From positions 3,757,001-3,821,000 of the forward strand of contig NC_134119.1 of assembly GCF_040939455.1 (NCBI RefSeq): 64,000 bases of DNA. The letters run 5' to 3'. Below, one piece after another: positions 32,890 to 44,460 of the stretch (the first letter of the stretch is position 1; each line of letters starts with the position of its first letter). The position numbers and the translations under genes are program-made. The DNA is from Microcebus murinus (lineage: Eukaryota > Chordata > Mammalia > Primates > Cheirogaleidae). Below the pieces are notes generated by a model that ran no database searches, was not told where the DNA came from, and saw nothing but the letters and a program-made list of their open reading frames with translations.

Positions 32890-34249
32890 CTTGGTCCACC
32901 GGGCTGTACATTTTAAAGCATCCAGTCGGTTAGACAACAAACCCTTACTGTGCAACCCTTTGCACAGAGGGTCAGTGTATAATGATCGCAGGAGAATCTT
33001 TAGGTAGCAAGAGACAAAACTCCACTCAAATAAGCTCAGACAGAATGGGGAATCCATTGCTGTAGTATTAAAACTAATAGCATGGCAGGAACTTTGAATG
33101 AGGTAAGTATACCTGGGCCTCAGGTGAACTTTGCTCACATGGGCCAACGTGTCTGCCGATGGAAACTCGAGTGTGCGTAATGTTAGTGTCTTATGCTTCC
33201 GGGGCATCCACCTTAACCAGCAGGACTTGTGTTTCTCATCAATGGAGGGGAGGACAAAAGAGCTTGGAGCCCTTGAGTTTTCTATTGTCTTGTGGATTTG
33301 CTCTAGGACTGGTTACTATTCCTCTGGGATTTGAACTTTTGTTTGGAAAACAGTGGCTGCAATAAATGCAATTTATACATGGCATAAATTTAAAACTCCC
33401 AGAGCTTAAGCACATACACTGTGCAATATGGTGCCACTTGTAGCTCTGTTGGCCAGCACATGCTGAGAAGGTGTCTGCTAAGCTTTGGAGTTTCCAGAAG
33501 TCCTAAGAGACTGGGCTGAGTGTAGTGCTAAGCTAGCATCTTCCTCTGTCCTGAAAAATAAAAAAATAAGTGGTTTTCCCCCGTGTCTGTTTCTCAGTTG
33601 TGATCCTAAATATGCTGTGAGGTTTTTACCGGTTTAGAAGGTTGTGACTAAAAATGTTCCAATAATTGCAAAGAGCACAAGGCAGATCGGCACACACACA
33701 CATGACTGCTTCTTCCTCAGCCAAAAAATTAAAAACTCATTTGCGTTCAAGCGGATGTTCTCTGGAACGAAAGAACCCAGGAAAACAAATACCAGAAACT
33801 TTTTAGATGCCCCTTTTAAAACCGTAAGGGTTCGCTGAATTGAAACAAGTTGCTGAGCTGTTTCTTAAGAGATTTCATCAGGGACCAGTGAGGATGGGTT
33901 GCTTCTTGGGTGGGAGCCTGTCATTTAAAATTCACCTGTTTCTTACAAAAAAAATGAAGGCGATTTTGCCTCATTCTGCATAGCCAGCCACTCAGAGGCA
34001 GTGAAACTTCCGCGGTGGTGTTTTGTGCCTTTTGAGCCTTTCCATATTCTAAGACTGTGAGCTTCTTGAGGCCTAGGTCTTTGTCACTGTGCCCAGGTCC
34101 AGACCCTCAAAATAACCCTATACGATCAAGGCCAAACTCATCATTGACAGCACGATGACCTTCACTAGGCTGCTGCCGTGAGACGGGCTCTTCACCTCTG
34201 CCGTCTTCCTCTCCAAAGCCCATGACCCCAGTCTAATACCAGGAAAACA
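32890..34249. other. Intergenic, mostly unrecognised
   Basis: A weak L2-like stretch lies near 34,050-34,110 ('aagactgtgagcttcttgag'). No gene is seen. Confidence 0.45.
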
Positions 34250-34650
34250 TCAGACAAACCCACATGGAGGGACATTCCTCAAAATACCTGACTATACCCT
34301 TCAAAACTGTCAAGGTCATCAAAACCAAGGAAAACACGAAACTGTCACAGACCAGAGAAGCCTAAGGAGATGGGACAACTGAGTGCAATGTGGTGTCATG
34401 GATGGGATCCCGGGCCAGAAAAGGGATGTCTGGAGAAAACCAGTGAAATTGGAATAAGCTATGGAGTTTAATTCATAGTAACGTACCAGAGTTAGCCCTG
34501 CAGCTGTGACAAATGTACTACAGAAATGCAAGATGTTGATGACACAGGACACTGGGTACAAGGTTTATGGGAACACTCTGCACTGTCTTTGCAACTTTTC
34601 TGTATACCTGACATTATTTTAAAATTAAAAAATATATATATTTAAGTAAA
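34250..34650 (+). mobile_element. Old L1 (L1M-type) 3' end
   Basis: 'gacaactgagtgcaatgtgg', 'ggagtttaattcatagtaac', 'ttgcaacttttctgtatacc' and a terminal A/T-rich stretch match 3' ends of old L1M elements. Confidence 0.6.
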
Positions 34651-36069
34651 AACACTTTCTGAAAACCATTACCTTCTAAGGTTGGTACTACTGTTTTTCT
34701 AACTTGAAGGGTGAGGGACATGCCCGCAGTCATCCCAAATCATTGTCTCCTAACCCAATTACCGTTCTAGCAATTTCTGAGGCACACATACACATCCCTG
34801 CTCGAAGGCTCCTGTTTATAGCAGGGCTCCTGAGAATTAGATCACGAAAGATCTCAAAGGGATAATTTCTCCGCTGGGAAGCATGAGTGGCCTGACTTGC
34901 TCTGAGGGGAAGAGAGTCTGCAAGGCCTTCACGCTGTGAGTCTCACGCAATAATTGAATCGTTCAAGCACTTCCAGGGGAAAAACATCTCGGGATTGATT
35001 TAGAGGGATGATCAGAGACCTCTTCCGAACCCCTGTGAGTCCTGGATGTCTGGGTGGGTTGAAAAATGGTTCCAATTCAGTGGGGCCCGGGTGGCAGGAA
35101 ATCGTCTGGAGTAACCTCTAACACCATAAAGACACCAAATTTTCTGCTCCTCTAAAGAGCCAAAGGCCCACAGCTGCTTCCAATCAGGGAGAGCAAACTT
35201 TCCATGCAGAGCACCACATTCTCACTCGTTCCCGTCCCGGCTCTTCAAACACAACCCGCTTGCCCGGTGCAAGGAAGAGAACACAAACCCTTCCACCGTC
35301 CCGACCCCATTGCGCTGGGGCGCGTTCCAGCCATACATGCGTCCTCCTCTTCGCCAGCGCCCGCCCGTGCTTTTCTGAAGGGGGTGGGGGCTCGAGCATC
35401 ATTCACAGGGCTCTCGCTAAAGGTACCCTTTGTCCTGCCATTGCATCCGCCAACTAGACTTCCCCCATAACGCTCAGCCTCATAAACCATCAGGGCCGCC
35501 GGGCCCGTGGGACTGTGTGGCACCTGTCACGTCTGCCTTTCCCGCACCCAGCCTCTCTTCCTCCCGGAGTAGCGTGGGCAGCACTCCGTCCCCGAGACCC
35601 GCTCTCATGCCCCCATCCAGCCTTGGCTGAATCACAGTCCCAGGGAACGAAGGACTCAGGGAAAGGAGATGTGACTTGGATTTGTCACCAGCAGAGTCCT
35701 GAGTGCTCTGCGACAAAAGGGTAAGTCTCCTGGGACGCGTCCTAGCTCGCTTGCGCGGCCCCTGCTCGACGCTGTGGTACGGGTTTCGGAAAGTATCCTG
35801 CCTCATTCGTTCTCAAAAGGGTCCCACCCGGCCAGTTAGATGACCATCTTTCCCGTGATACCACCTTCCCCTAAAAAATCACTGTCAGGGGAACTGTTTG
35901 ATAAACATTCTTCTCACTGTTTTCTTCTATACTCAACTCGAACACACTATTGCTTCTTCTTTATTTCTACAAAAAGGCAAGCATCTGACAAATACCGCTC
36001 TATTCTTCCAGGACTCAGTCGCCTTTCCCTGCCGTACTTGTGAATCTACTCACGCTTTTGAACACGGCA
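34651..36069. other. Intergenic, nothing recognised
   Basis: Unique-looking sequence, GC-rich at about 35,210-35,620. No exon is supported. Confidence 0.45.
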
Positions 36070-36240
36070 GAATGCCCCACTGAATGGATGTACTGTGGTT
36101 TATTTGACATTGACCTCTGGGTGGACGTTTAGGTTGCTTCCGCTCTGTCGCTGTTACAGACAGTGCTGCATGCTCCTAAAAATGCCCGAGCATGCTCGTT
36201 TCTGTAGGAACAATGTCTAGAAGTAGACGTGTTATTGGAA
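36070..36240 (-). repeat. L1 fragment, reversed
   Basis: 'tggacgtttaggttgcttcc' and 'agaagtagacgtgttatt' match the reverse complement of L1 ORF2 3' sequence. Confidence 0.55.
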
Positions 36241-36419
36241 AGAGAAAATGTGCAACAAACTCGCCATGGAAAGACCTCAATGGCTCCAATATTGTCCACC
36301 TTGGCCCAGGGCCTCCTTGGCCATTGCCCGGTGGAAGCTTGCAGCTTGTTCCGTGAAAACATAGCAAAGAGCTCACATGCAGTGAGCACCTTGGTGTGCT
36401 AGGTTCCTCTGTGCCTCTT

Positions 36420-36600
36420 AGCATCTGGAACTTGCTGGGGGGTTAACTCTGTGAGGCAGGTGCCATTATGCCCCCCATTTTACAGATGAGAAAACTGAAT
36501 ACCAAGGAAGGGAAGTAATTTTCCCCAAATCATGTAACTGATACATGGAAAAATATAGATTTGGCTCCAAGCCTGTGGGACGCTGGAGCCTGGGCCTGTC
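36420..36600 (+). repeat. MIR SINE
   Basis: 'ccattttacagatgagaaaa' and 'atcatgtaactgatacatgg' give a clear MIR core. Confidence 0.75.
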
Positions 36601-38429
36601 CCCGCCACTCTCCCTCCCAGCAGCTGTGTGCCTGGGCACTGGGGACACCGTCACAGCCCACTCTGCCTCCATGAACTCTGCTAATGCCACTTCCACAATA
36701 ATTGATTAGACATCAGAGGAATTGGTGCGGGAGGCTGGGTATGAAGCTCTCTTCATCTGGTTTGAATTATTATGAAATCAGGGTTATGTTGATATTTTTC
36801 ATGCTGTACTCAGAGGACAGTGATTATTTTCTTTTATTCATTTATTTTCTTTTTCTATCAACTTCGGCTACTAAATCCTCCTCCGTATAACCTTCCTGAT
36901 CTTCCTAAAATTGCACAGGATGAGGAGGATTTGCTGTTTCCTAAGCAAGCTGGCTCTGTAAGGGTGGGGTCTTTGGGCCTCCCAGACAGAGAGACACTTC
37001 CTCGATCTTTGTCTTTTTGGCCTATTTTGTCCATAAACTTTTGGCTCCTCGGGGAAATCAAATTTTATGACACCCGTGAATCTTTCACAAACTAGATGCA
37101 TCTGAGGCCAAATAGCAAGCCGAGCCCTCCGGGGCCGCAGCCACCGTGTTCCCTAGCCGCTGGTTCTGACAGTAACACTTAGTGGGAAAAAAATAAGAGA
37201 CTTTATAACCAAACTTGGCTTTCTTCTCCTTTTTGTTTCCTTCCTGTGGCTTCCTGTAAAGACTTTCCTTAGAGTTTCTGGGCAAGTGGGAAGTGGGATA
37301 GACAGCCCCTCGTGGGAATGACGGACACACACCCCTGAGGCGTCCCTGCTTTCCCCAAAGGGCTCGTTGCAACCACCTAGAGCGCGTCTAAAAGCAAGTG
37401 GGAGGAAGGGTCTACCTCCAGAAAGCACGGCCACACCACCAGTCCTTTGCCCAGGAGGGACTGACAGATCTAGCAAAGGTATCAAGGACATAGTACACAC
37501 AAAAGGCTCACCTGGTGACACCCTCCCTCCCTCTGCCCCTCACAGGTTTAAACCTTGATCTTCTAAACGATCAGAAAACTGAGAGATCCAGCAGATGACT
37601 GTGAGGGAGCGCTCTGGAGACATTCTGAGGCCATCGTCAGCAGGCAAGGCAGCCTGGGGGTAGACAGGTGTGGGCAGGTAGGGAAAGAACAAAGCTCACA
37701 GAACCTCTGACAGTATTATTCCCCCACACTGGGCCCAGACCTTTTCATTCTCCAAGGCGAGTTCTGAAAAAGTTTGATTGAGTTTGGGAATGCAATAAAA
37801 AAAATGTTAAATATTAATAACTTCTTTTCCCAGGCGATTCTGATTGAATCTGGAGTGTTTATCCAGATTCGGGGCATAGCGGTAATGAAGTCAAATTCCC
37901 GCACTTTCCAGCTGGTTCCACCCGGGGCACAAACTCCATTCCACGCGGTTATCAGAGTCCAATCCCCCAGGATATGACAAGGCCTTGCATGCTGCCAAGC
38001 GCTATGCAAATGTAAGTAAGATATTAGCATCATCCTGGTTTGCAAAGGTCTCTTGAGGTATTGATGATTTTTTATATGACAAAGATCTATTTTCTTTGTG
38101 CTGAATTAATAATTCGCTTATGCTAATAAAACAAAGAAATCCAGTTGCCGTGTCTGAAAAACAATCTCATTTCTTCCTATGCATTCTAATTTGGCTCTCT
38201 TCTCCTCCTTTTTTTTCCTTTTTAATTGGCAAATGGAGGAGGTCTGTCGCCAAGTCTGTGTAGTATTTTGAGCTGCAAAGAGTCACTGGCCTATGGATTA
38301 AAAAAAACAGTGTGAGAGTGACAAGTGTGCCTCTACTTTGCGTGGCCTCATTGTGCACCCCCAGGTGCAAGTCATTTGAATCAACCACCCACTTTTCTGG
38401 TCACACGGGGAGAAGTGGGAGAGATCTGA
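36601..38429. other. Intergenic, nothing recognised
   Basis: No gene or classified repeat is seen. The AT-rich stretch 37,740-38,200 looks unique and could be conserved noncoding DNA, which cannot be judged from one sequence. Confidence 0.45.
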
Positions 38430-38830
38430 CCCGAAGCCACATTCTCCGGGCTCTCCCTCTGCTCTCCGCACACGCGCGGGGGTCGGCCCGCCGCAGGCCG
38501 CGCCCAGGAGGGGCAACTGCAGAGACGGCCGCGAGATTCCAAACCTTCCCAGCGCTCGCACAGGCCCTTCCTCTGCGCCGGCGTCTAGCCCTGGAGAAGT
38601 CCAGGGTGAGCATTCAGGTGACTAAACAGAAGTTCAGCATCTGAATGATTTTCCAAAGCCCCCGAGTGGGCTCCTAAGGGCGCGTCAGAGCGCTGGGTGG
38701 AAATGAGCCGCCCCGGGAGGGCGCGGAGGGACGTCTCATGATAGAAGGCTCTCACACTGGCCCAGCGCCGCCTCCTTTGCACACCGCTCTGGGTTCTCTG
38801 CCTGAACCAGACGCGGGCCGCACAGACCCT
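38430..38830. promoter_or_regulatory. Isolated CpG-rich patch between ZNF831 and EDN3
   Basis: About 400 bp with frequent CpG (CACACGCGCGGGGGTCGG, GCCCGCCGCAGGCCGCGCC, GGGAGGGCGCGGAGGGACG) inside AT-rich DNA. No coding exon could be linked to it. It may be an unannotated noncoding promoter, an enhancer, or a GC-rich island by chance. Confidence 0.4.
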
Positions 38831-38992
38831 GACTGAGGGTGGACGGCTGGGTTGCCTCGCCAGCTCTGCTACTTTCATTGTATGGCTTCAGGCAAGTCCC
38901 TTAAACTGTTGTGCCTCAATTTCCTCATCTGTCAAACGAGAGTGAAAATAGTACTTACCCTGGAGGGTTGCAGTGAAGATCAAGGACTTAGC
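38831..38992 (+). repeat. MIRb SINE
   Basis: 'gcttcaggcaagtccctta', 'cctcaatttcctcatctgtc' and 'ggagggttgcagtgaagatc' lie in MIRb order. Confidence 0.75.
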
Positions 38993-38994
38993 AC

Positions 38995-39281
38995 AGTGGT
39001 TTTCAAAGTGTGATCTGGGGCCCCCAGGCCCTTTCGTGGAGTTCGACACACCATTGTCACAGCAATACCAGATGTAATTGGCCTTTTGTACTCAGCTTCT
39101 CTTAGGAGCACACAGTGGAGTCTTCCAGAGACTGCACGGTGTGTGACTTTACAACAGACATTAAAAGAGATGTGCAAACAACAGAAAACAATGCCCCCTT
39201 TTCTCTAAATTCTTGTTTTAAAAATGTTGTTTTCTATTTAAAAATGTGAAATGAGCTTGTTATTGTTATTTTAAAATGAAT
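38995..39281 (+). mobile_element. hAT-type DNA transposon, left part
   Basis: Begins 'cagtggttttcaaagtgtga', then 'tctggggcccccaggccct' and 'gtggagtcttccagagactg', typical of an old Charlie-like element. An Alu cuts it at about 39,282. The right part resumes at about 39,591. Confidence 0.55.
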
Positions 39282-39590
39282 TAATGCCAGGCATGCTGGT
39301 TCATCATGCCTGTAATCCTAGCACTCTGGGAGTCCAAGGTGAGAGGATCACAGGGGTCAGGGGTATAAGACCAGCCTGAGCAAGAACAAGAACCTGTCTC
39401 TACCAAAAATAGAAAAAATCAGCCGGGCAAGGTGGTGCTCACCTGCAGTCCCAGCCTGCAGTCCCAGGCTGAGGCAGAAGGATCACTTGAGCCCAGGAGT
39501 TTGCAGTTGCAGTGAGCTATGGTGACACAACCCCACTCTACTCAGGGTAACAGAGTGAGACTCTGTGTCAAAATAAAAAAAAGAAAGAAA
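39282..39590 (+). mobile_element. Alu SINE, strepsirrhine type
   Basis: Dimeric Alu in plus orientation: 'cctgtaatcctagcactctg', 'agaccagcctgagcaagaac', 'gatcacttgagcccaggagt', 'acagagtgagactctgtgtc' and an A-rich tail at about 39,571-39,590. The 'cctagcactctgggag' variant is typical of lemurs and galagos. The flanking duplication is unclear, perhaps GAATTAA/GAAATTAA. Confidence 0.88.
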
Positions 39591-39722
39591 TTAAGAAATA
39601 ATTTAAATGTTTCAGTTTTAATTTATAATACAGTATATATGGGTAATTATTTTATAATAGGGATTTTGTAATAAGAGCTGTTTGGGGTTCTCAATCATTT
39701 TTAAGGTACCCAGGGCCATATG
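39591..39722 (+). mobile_element. hAT-type DNA transposon, right part
   Basis: Continues the element broken by the Alu: 'tttcagttttaatttataat' and 'gctgtttggggttctcaatc'. The terminal inverted repeat is not clearly kept. Confidence 0.5.
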
Positions 39723-39739
39723 CAAAGCATTCTAGAACA

Positions 39740-39930
39740 ATACTAAATGCTGGCTGTCAGTATTTCACTTAAGCAATAAATCCAGAAGGTGGTCCTTATT
39801 GTCCCCGATTTACAGAAGGAGAAACTGAGGCATAAGAAGATGCAAAGCTAGACAGATTCAGAGCAGAGCCAGACTCGGGTCCAGGTCTGTCTGGGTCAAA
39901 GCCTGGGTGCTTTGTCACACACTGAATTTA
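39740..39930 (+). repeat. MIR SINE
   Basis: 'ccccgatttacagaaggaga' and 'aactgaggcataagaagatg' with 'cagagccagactcgggtcca' mark a MIR. Confidence 0.75.
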
Positions 39931-42735
39931 TTCTCACTCAAGCCCTTGTTTTATCTAGTGGCCAGTCGATTATTAGTCTGCATATGTTAGGCACTCTGAA
40001 AAGGCTTGCCGAATGACTCAGTGGATGAACGAGAGTTTCAGCTCATGCAGCATAATTCAGCAGGCCGTATTTTGCGCTGCCATGAAGCAGGCCCCATTGT
40101 GCTGGGCTGAAATACACTTGCTGAGAGCAGGGACTCGTGCGGACTGACTTCTGAGTCTCCGGCGGCCAGCACGGGCTAGACTCACAGTAGCCACTCAGTG
40201 TGCAAATAAGCAAGCCCAGGCCAGTTCCGGGGTTCCTTTTTGGTGGGGGAGTTCTTCTCCATGAAAACAAAAGTATTTCTTATTAAAGAAGACCCTCAGT
40301 TCTTATAATCAACCTCATCCCCAAAATCTTGTCTTTTGTCTGAACACTAGGGGCAAACTCTGGAAGTTTATCACAGGGGGATCTCCAAACACTGGATGCT
40401 AAGGAATTTTTGTTAATTAGGAAAAGCCTTCCTATGTGACCTGTAATCTTATCTTGACATTTAGTAAACCCCTGAAATATCATTAAAGGCCAGAAACAAT
40501 CCACCTTTTGTCCCTCCGACTTTCAGGGTAGAAAATGGCTGAATGCGTCCAGAGGTATTTCATATTCAAGGCATATCTGAATTCTGTTCGGGCCAGAGCT
40601 ATGGCGAGGGCTTTGCAGGAAGGAAAATAACAAGAGCTGCAACAGAGAGCGGACCGAGTGGGGCCCTGCCAGACCGGGGCTTCACACCCCCACGGCGCCC
40701 ACGCCCACGCTCTCTGATTGCGTCTTTTCCAGGGCGGTGTGGCTCTGCCCAGGCGCCTGCACACGTGGGCTGCACCTCCTGGCCTGCCCGCTTTCTCCTC
40801 TCTGGTACACCAGGTAGTCATTTGAAATTCATATGTATGTAATTGAAAGCTACATTCCTCTCGCCGCACGTGAAACCACCAAGCAGTGACCACAGTGGTG
40901 ATTAATAATATAGCTCCCCTCACCCCCAGCTTCTAAAGTCAATTAAATTTCCACCTTTAAGTTCCCTGCTGCTCCAAAGTATATTATTTTATTCAATCTG
41001 TCAGTAATTTCCAACAATCTGATTATAAAATCAGAGTACAATCTGTGTTTTTTTTTTTTTTTTTCTGCTCCATCCTCCTATAGGCTCTTTCTCCCCCAGA
41101 TGAAATGGTGATGAAATCTGCACAATGAGGTTCTGATCCTTTAGCGTTCCTTGCATGTCCCGCGTCTAAGGGTCTCTCCGGGCAGAGGACGGCTTCTTCT
41201 CCAGCTCTGTTAATGCACTGTGGCAGATGGTCCCACGGGAGGGGACTGCAGCTTGACTTTCTTTGCAGCTTGTGAAAATTGAGTTGTCACAGCACAGGGA
41301 GTCAAAGATCATTTATAATCCCCCTGTTGGGGAGCATTTAGCTATGAGTCAGCCCCATAGGCCAAGGCAGGTACCAGGACAGCTGTGACAACAGGCCCAT
41401 CTTTGTTACCCACGGGCTCACGCTGCCTTCAAGCTGCTGGTGGTTTAAGATGTTAGATGTTCCTCTTTTGCAACAGTTTCCTTAATTAAAGACCAGTGTG
41501 CATCTTCTGTTCCCAGGCTCCGAGCCCTGAAGACACTTTGAAGACAGCACATGTCGAAGTACCAAATAAAAGACGACTCAGGACACTGACACTGACCCGG
41601 GAATTGGGGTTTTAATTGGATGATCTCGGTAGGGGAGAGCTCCGCTGGTAATTGAAAAGGTTAAGCTTTTCAAACTTTAAACCTCTGTTAAACAGGGACC
41701 GGGACTGCAGAACAAAATGAAGATGCCCCAGCAGGTGAGGGTCTGGGCTCTGAGTGAATCGGGGCAAGACCCCAAATCCATGAACCATCACGGCCTGTTC
41801 TTCCTCAAGACAAAACTTAGTGTTTTTCCAATGCTCCTCCACCAGTCTCTGCAAACGGCGTGGCATTGTGCAGGGCTGACGTCCAATAGGAAGAGAAGCT
41901 TCTGGAATTTTGTCAGACCCTAATTCATTTAAATTCTGTTCTTGAACAAGTCAGGGGAGAAACTTCTCATACCACAAGTCCGCTAAGACACAGCAGTGGA
42001 CGCAGACACTTGGAACCCTCTAGGTGTTACGGCAACTCTTTCATCTCCTTATCCAGACGAAGGCAAAAGTTACAAGGCGATTCCATTATCAGGGGGGTTA
42101 TGGACTGCAGTGCTCAAACCTCGTGGTCGTCTGGCCTGCAAGCGTTTCATTTCACAGCTTGCATTAGTCCACGGAGACGGGCTGTGTGAAGAGCGCAGGA
42201 GCAAAGGGGTCTGTGGAACTGTGTGCAGCTCCGAACCGCCGCCCCGGAGCCACACTGAACGGGGCTGTTTCAATCTTAGTAATCTCCGATTTTCTGAAAG
42301 AATACAAACCTTGTAGGCAAGTGTGTACATTTAAATTTTCAGCCAATTTCTACCTTTCTAGTCCCAAAAGAGCTCGTTCCTAGATCCCCGGACAAGATGC
42401 GAGTTTCTTGGCCATAGTGTTCAGGGTGAAACTCACAAAGCTCCCAGGCCTGGCCCTGGCCCCGAAGCCCACCCACTCGCCCGCCAGCTCCCCCAGCTCC
42501 CAGCGCCCTCCCTGGAAGCCCCCCCCCCTGCATCCCGCGTGCTCCAGGGTTCAGCCTGAAGGTCCCCACTCCTTGGGTGGCCCCCGTTGTTTTCGCTCAA
42601 ATCCCCTAATGTGGTCCCTTCATAGCATTTATCAGGTTGTAAATAAATAACAGGTAATATCTTGTTTACTGCTATTTTCTCTCTCAGGTTGTGCCTGGCG
42701 GATGGCAGATGCATAGTAAATATTTTTTGAATAGA
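39931..42735. other. Intergenic, mostly unique
   Basis: No gene seen. Contains a T run at 41,048-41,064. A weak L2/MIR-like phrase lies near 40,170-40,210. No other feature is supported. Confidence 0.45.
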
Positions 42736-43721
42736 TGGAAGGAGGGAAGGAAAGAAGGAAAGAAAGAAGACTAAAAGGAAGGAAGGAGGAAATGAAGGAA
42801 GGAAGAGAAAAATGAAAGAAAAAAGAGGGAAGGAGAGAAGGAAAGATGAAAAGAAGAAAGGAGGGAAGGAAAGAAGAAAAGAAGAGTAAAGGAAGGAAGG
42901 AAGAGAAAGAATGAAAGAAAAAAGAGGGAAGGAGAGAAGGAAGGAAGAGAGGGAGGAAGGTAGGAAGGAAGGAAAGAGGAAGGGAGGGAGGGAAGGAGGG
43001 AGGGAGGAAGAGAGGGAGGGAGGGAGGGAGGAAGGAAGGAAGGAAGGAAGGAAGGAAGGAAGGAAGGAAGGAAGGAAGAAAGGAAGGAAGGAAGGAAAGA
43101 GGAAGGGAGGGAGGGAAGGAGGAAGGAAGGAAGGGAGGGAGGGAGGAAGGGAGGGAGGGAGGGAGGGAGGGAGGGAGGAAGGAAGGAAGGAAGGAAGGAA
43201 GGAAGGAAGGAAGGAAGAAAAGAAAGAAGACTAAAAGGAAGGAAGAGAAAGAATGAAAGAAAAAAAGAGGGAAGGAGAGAAGGAAGGAAGGAAGGAAAGA
43301 AGAATGAAAAGAAAGAGGGAGGGAAGGAAAGAAGAAAAGTAAGAAGACTAAAAGGAAGGAAGGAGGAAACGAAGGAAGGAAGAGAAAGAATGAAAGAAAA
43401 AAGAGGGAAGGAGAGAAGGAAGGAAGGAAGGAAGGAAGGAAGGAAGGAAGGAAGGAAGGAAGGAAGGAAGGAAGGAAGGAAGGAAAGAGAGAAGGGAGGG
43501 AGGGAGGAAAGGAAAGGAAAGGAAAGGAAAGGAAAGGAAAGGAAAGGAAAGGAAAGGAAAGAGGAAGGAAGGAAGGAAGGAAGGAAGGAAGGAAGGAAGG
43601 AAGGAAGGAAGGAAGGAAGGAAGGAAGGAAGGAAGGAAGGAAGGAAGGAGAGAAGGGAGGGAGGGAGGGAGGGAGGGAGGGAGGGAGGGAGGGAGGGAGG
43701 GAGGGAGGGAGAGAGAAAGGG
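42736..43721 (+). repeat. ~1-kb GGAA/GGGA microsatellite with higher-order copies
   Basis: About 986 bp of almost pure purine on plus, made of GGAA, GGGA, GAAA and GGAAA units. Longer copied blocks are embedded: AGAAGACTAAAAGG at 42,766, 43,226 and 43,342, and ATGAAAGAAAAAAGAGGGA or a close variant at 42,812, 42,911, 43,253 and 43,390. The long minus open frame here (42,771-43,808, Phe/Leu/Pro/Ser repeats) is an artefact of the repeat. Length is probably variable and assembly may be imperfect. Confidence 0.97.
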
Positions 43722-43734
43722 ACTCAGTGGAGTT

Positions 43735-44135
43735 TCGCTGTAGCGGATGCCATGATGTGCCACCCAGACCCCCTCAGTGGAGGGCTGCAGCTGGGGTGCT
43801 GCCAGCAAGCAGCTTCAGCCCTCTGTCTCTTTGGGGATTGTTTTGGCTCTAAGGAGGGGGCTCCCCCAAGGTCACTCCCTTCGTAGGTAGCCCTGGGCAG
43901 CCCACACTAAATGCTGACGGATGCAGGCGTCTGGAGTCTGGGCGAGAGCCATCCTAGCTCCAGAGCAGCGGTGTGCTGGCCGAGGCTGCCGTAGCCCGTA
44001 TCAGCTCCCTCCTTGCACCCTGTTTTCCTCCTTTGCCCGGGTGAGGGTGCCAGTGGTGACTCCCGGATAAACCTCTGGCATACCGAGCTCCACCTCATAG
44101 TCTGCTTCCTGGAGAACTCAACCTGAACAGTTATA
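43735..44135 (+). repeat. Possible LTR-like repeat after the purine tract
   Basis: The end, 'ctgcttcctggagaactcaa' with 'cctgaacag', resembles the 3' end of mammalian LTRs. The body is too diverged to name. Confidence 0.35.
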
Positions 44136-44389
44136 AACCCTACTAATCCAAGGCCCTCTCCTTGCAAATGGTTGCCCAGCAAAGCAAGGATAGACCCATT
44201 CCCCCAAACCCGGGTTCCCAGGAGAGAAAACACCAAGTGATACTCGCAGCTGTACTCCTAATGGAACCATAACAGTTTTGGCAAAAACCTTAGAGGAAAT
44301 GGCCTTTCTGGAACCACTTTTGAAATCAGTGATGAGGCATCTAGAAGTTTCTTTCATGTGACTGAAAATAATTTTAAAAGTAGAAAATG

Positions 44390-44460
44390 TCACAGGAAGT
44401 ATAGCCTGGTGCCTGGCAACCTACTCAATATCCAATAAATGTTTGTTGAAACAATGAAAG
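44390..44460 (+). repeat. L2 LINE 3' end
   Basis: 'gcctggtgcctggcaaccta' and 'ccaataaatgtttgttgaaa' are the L2 3' terminus. Confidence 0.65.

Noticed and set aside
42771..43808. 345-codon minus open frame rich in Phe/Leu/Pro/Ser
   Set aside because: It is a translation of the GGAA/GGGA microsatellite; a repeat with a 4-bp period lacks stops by composition.
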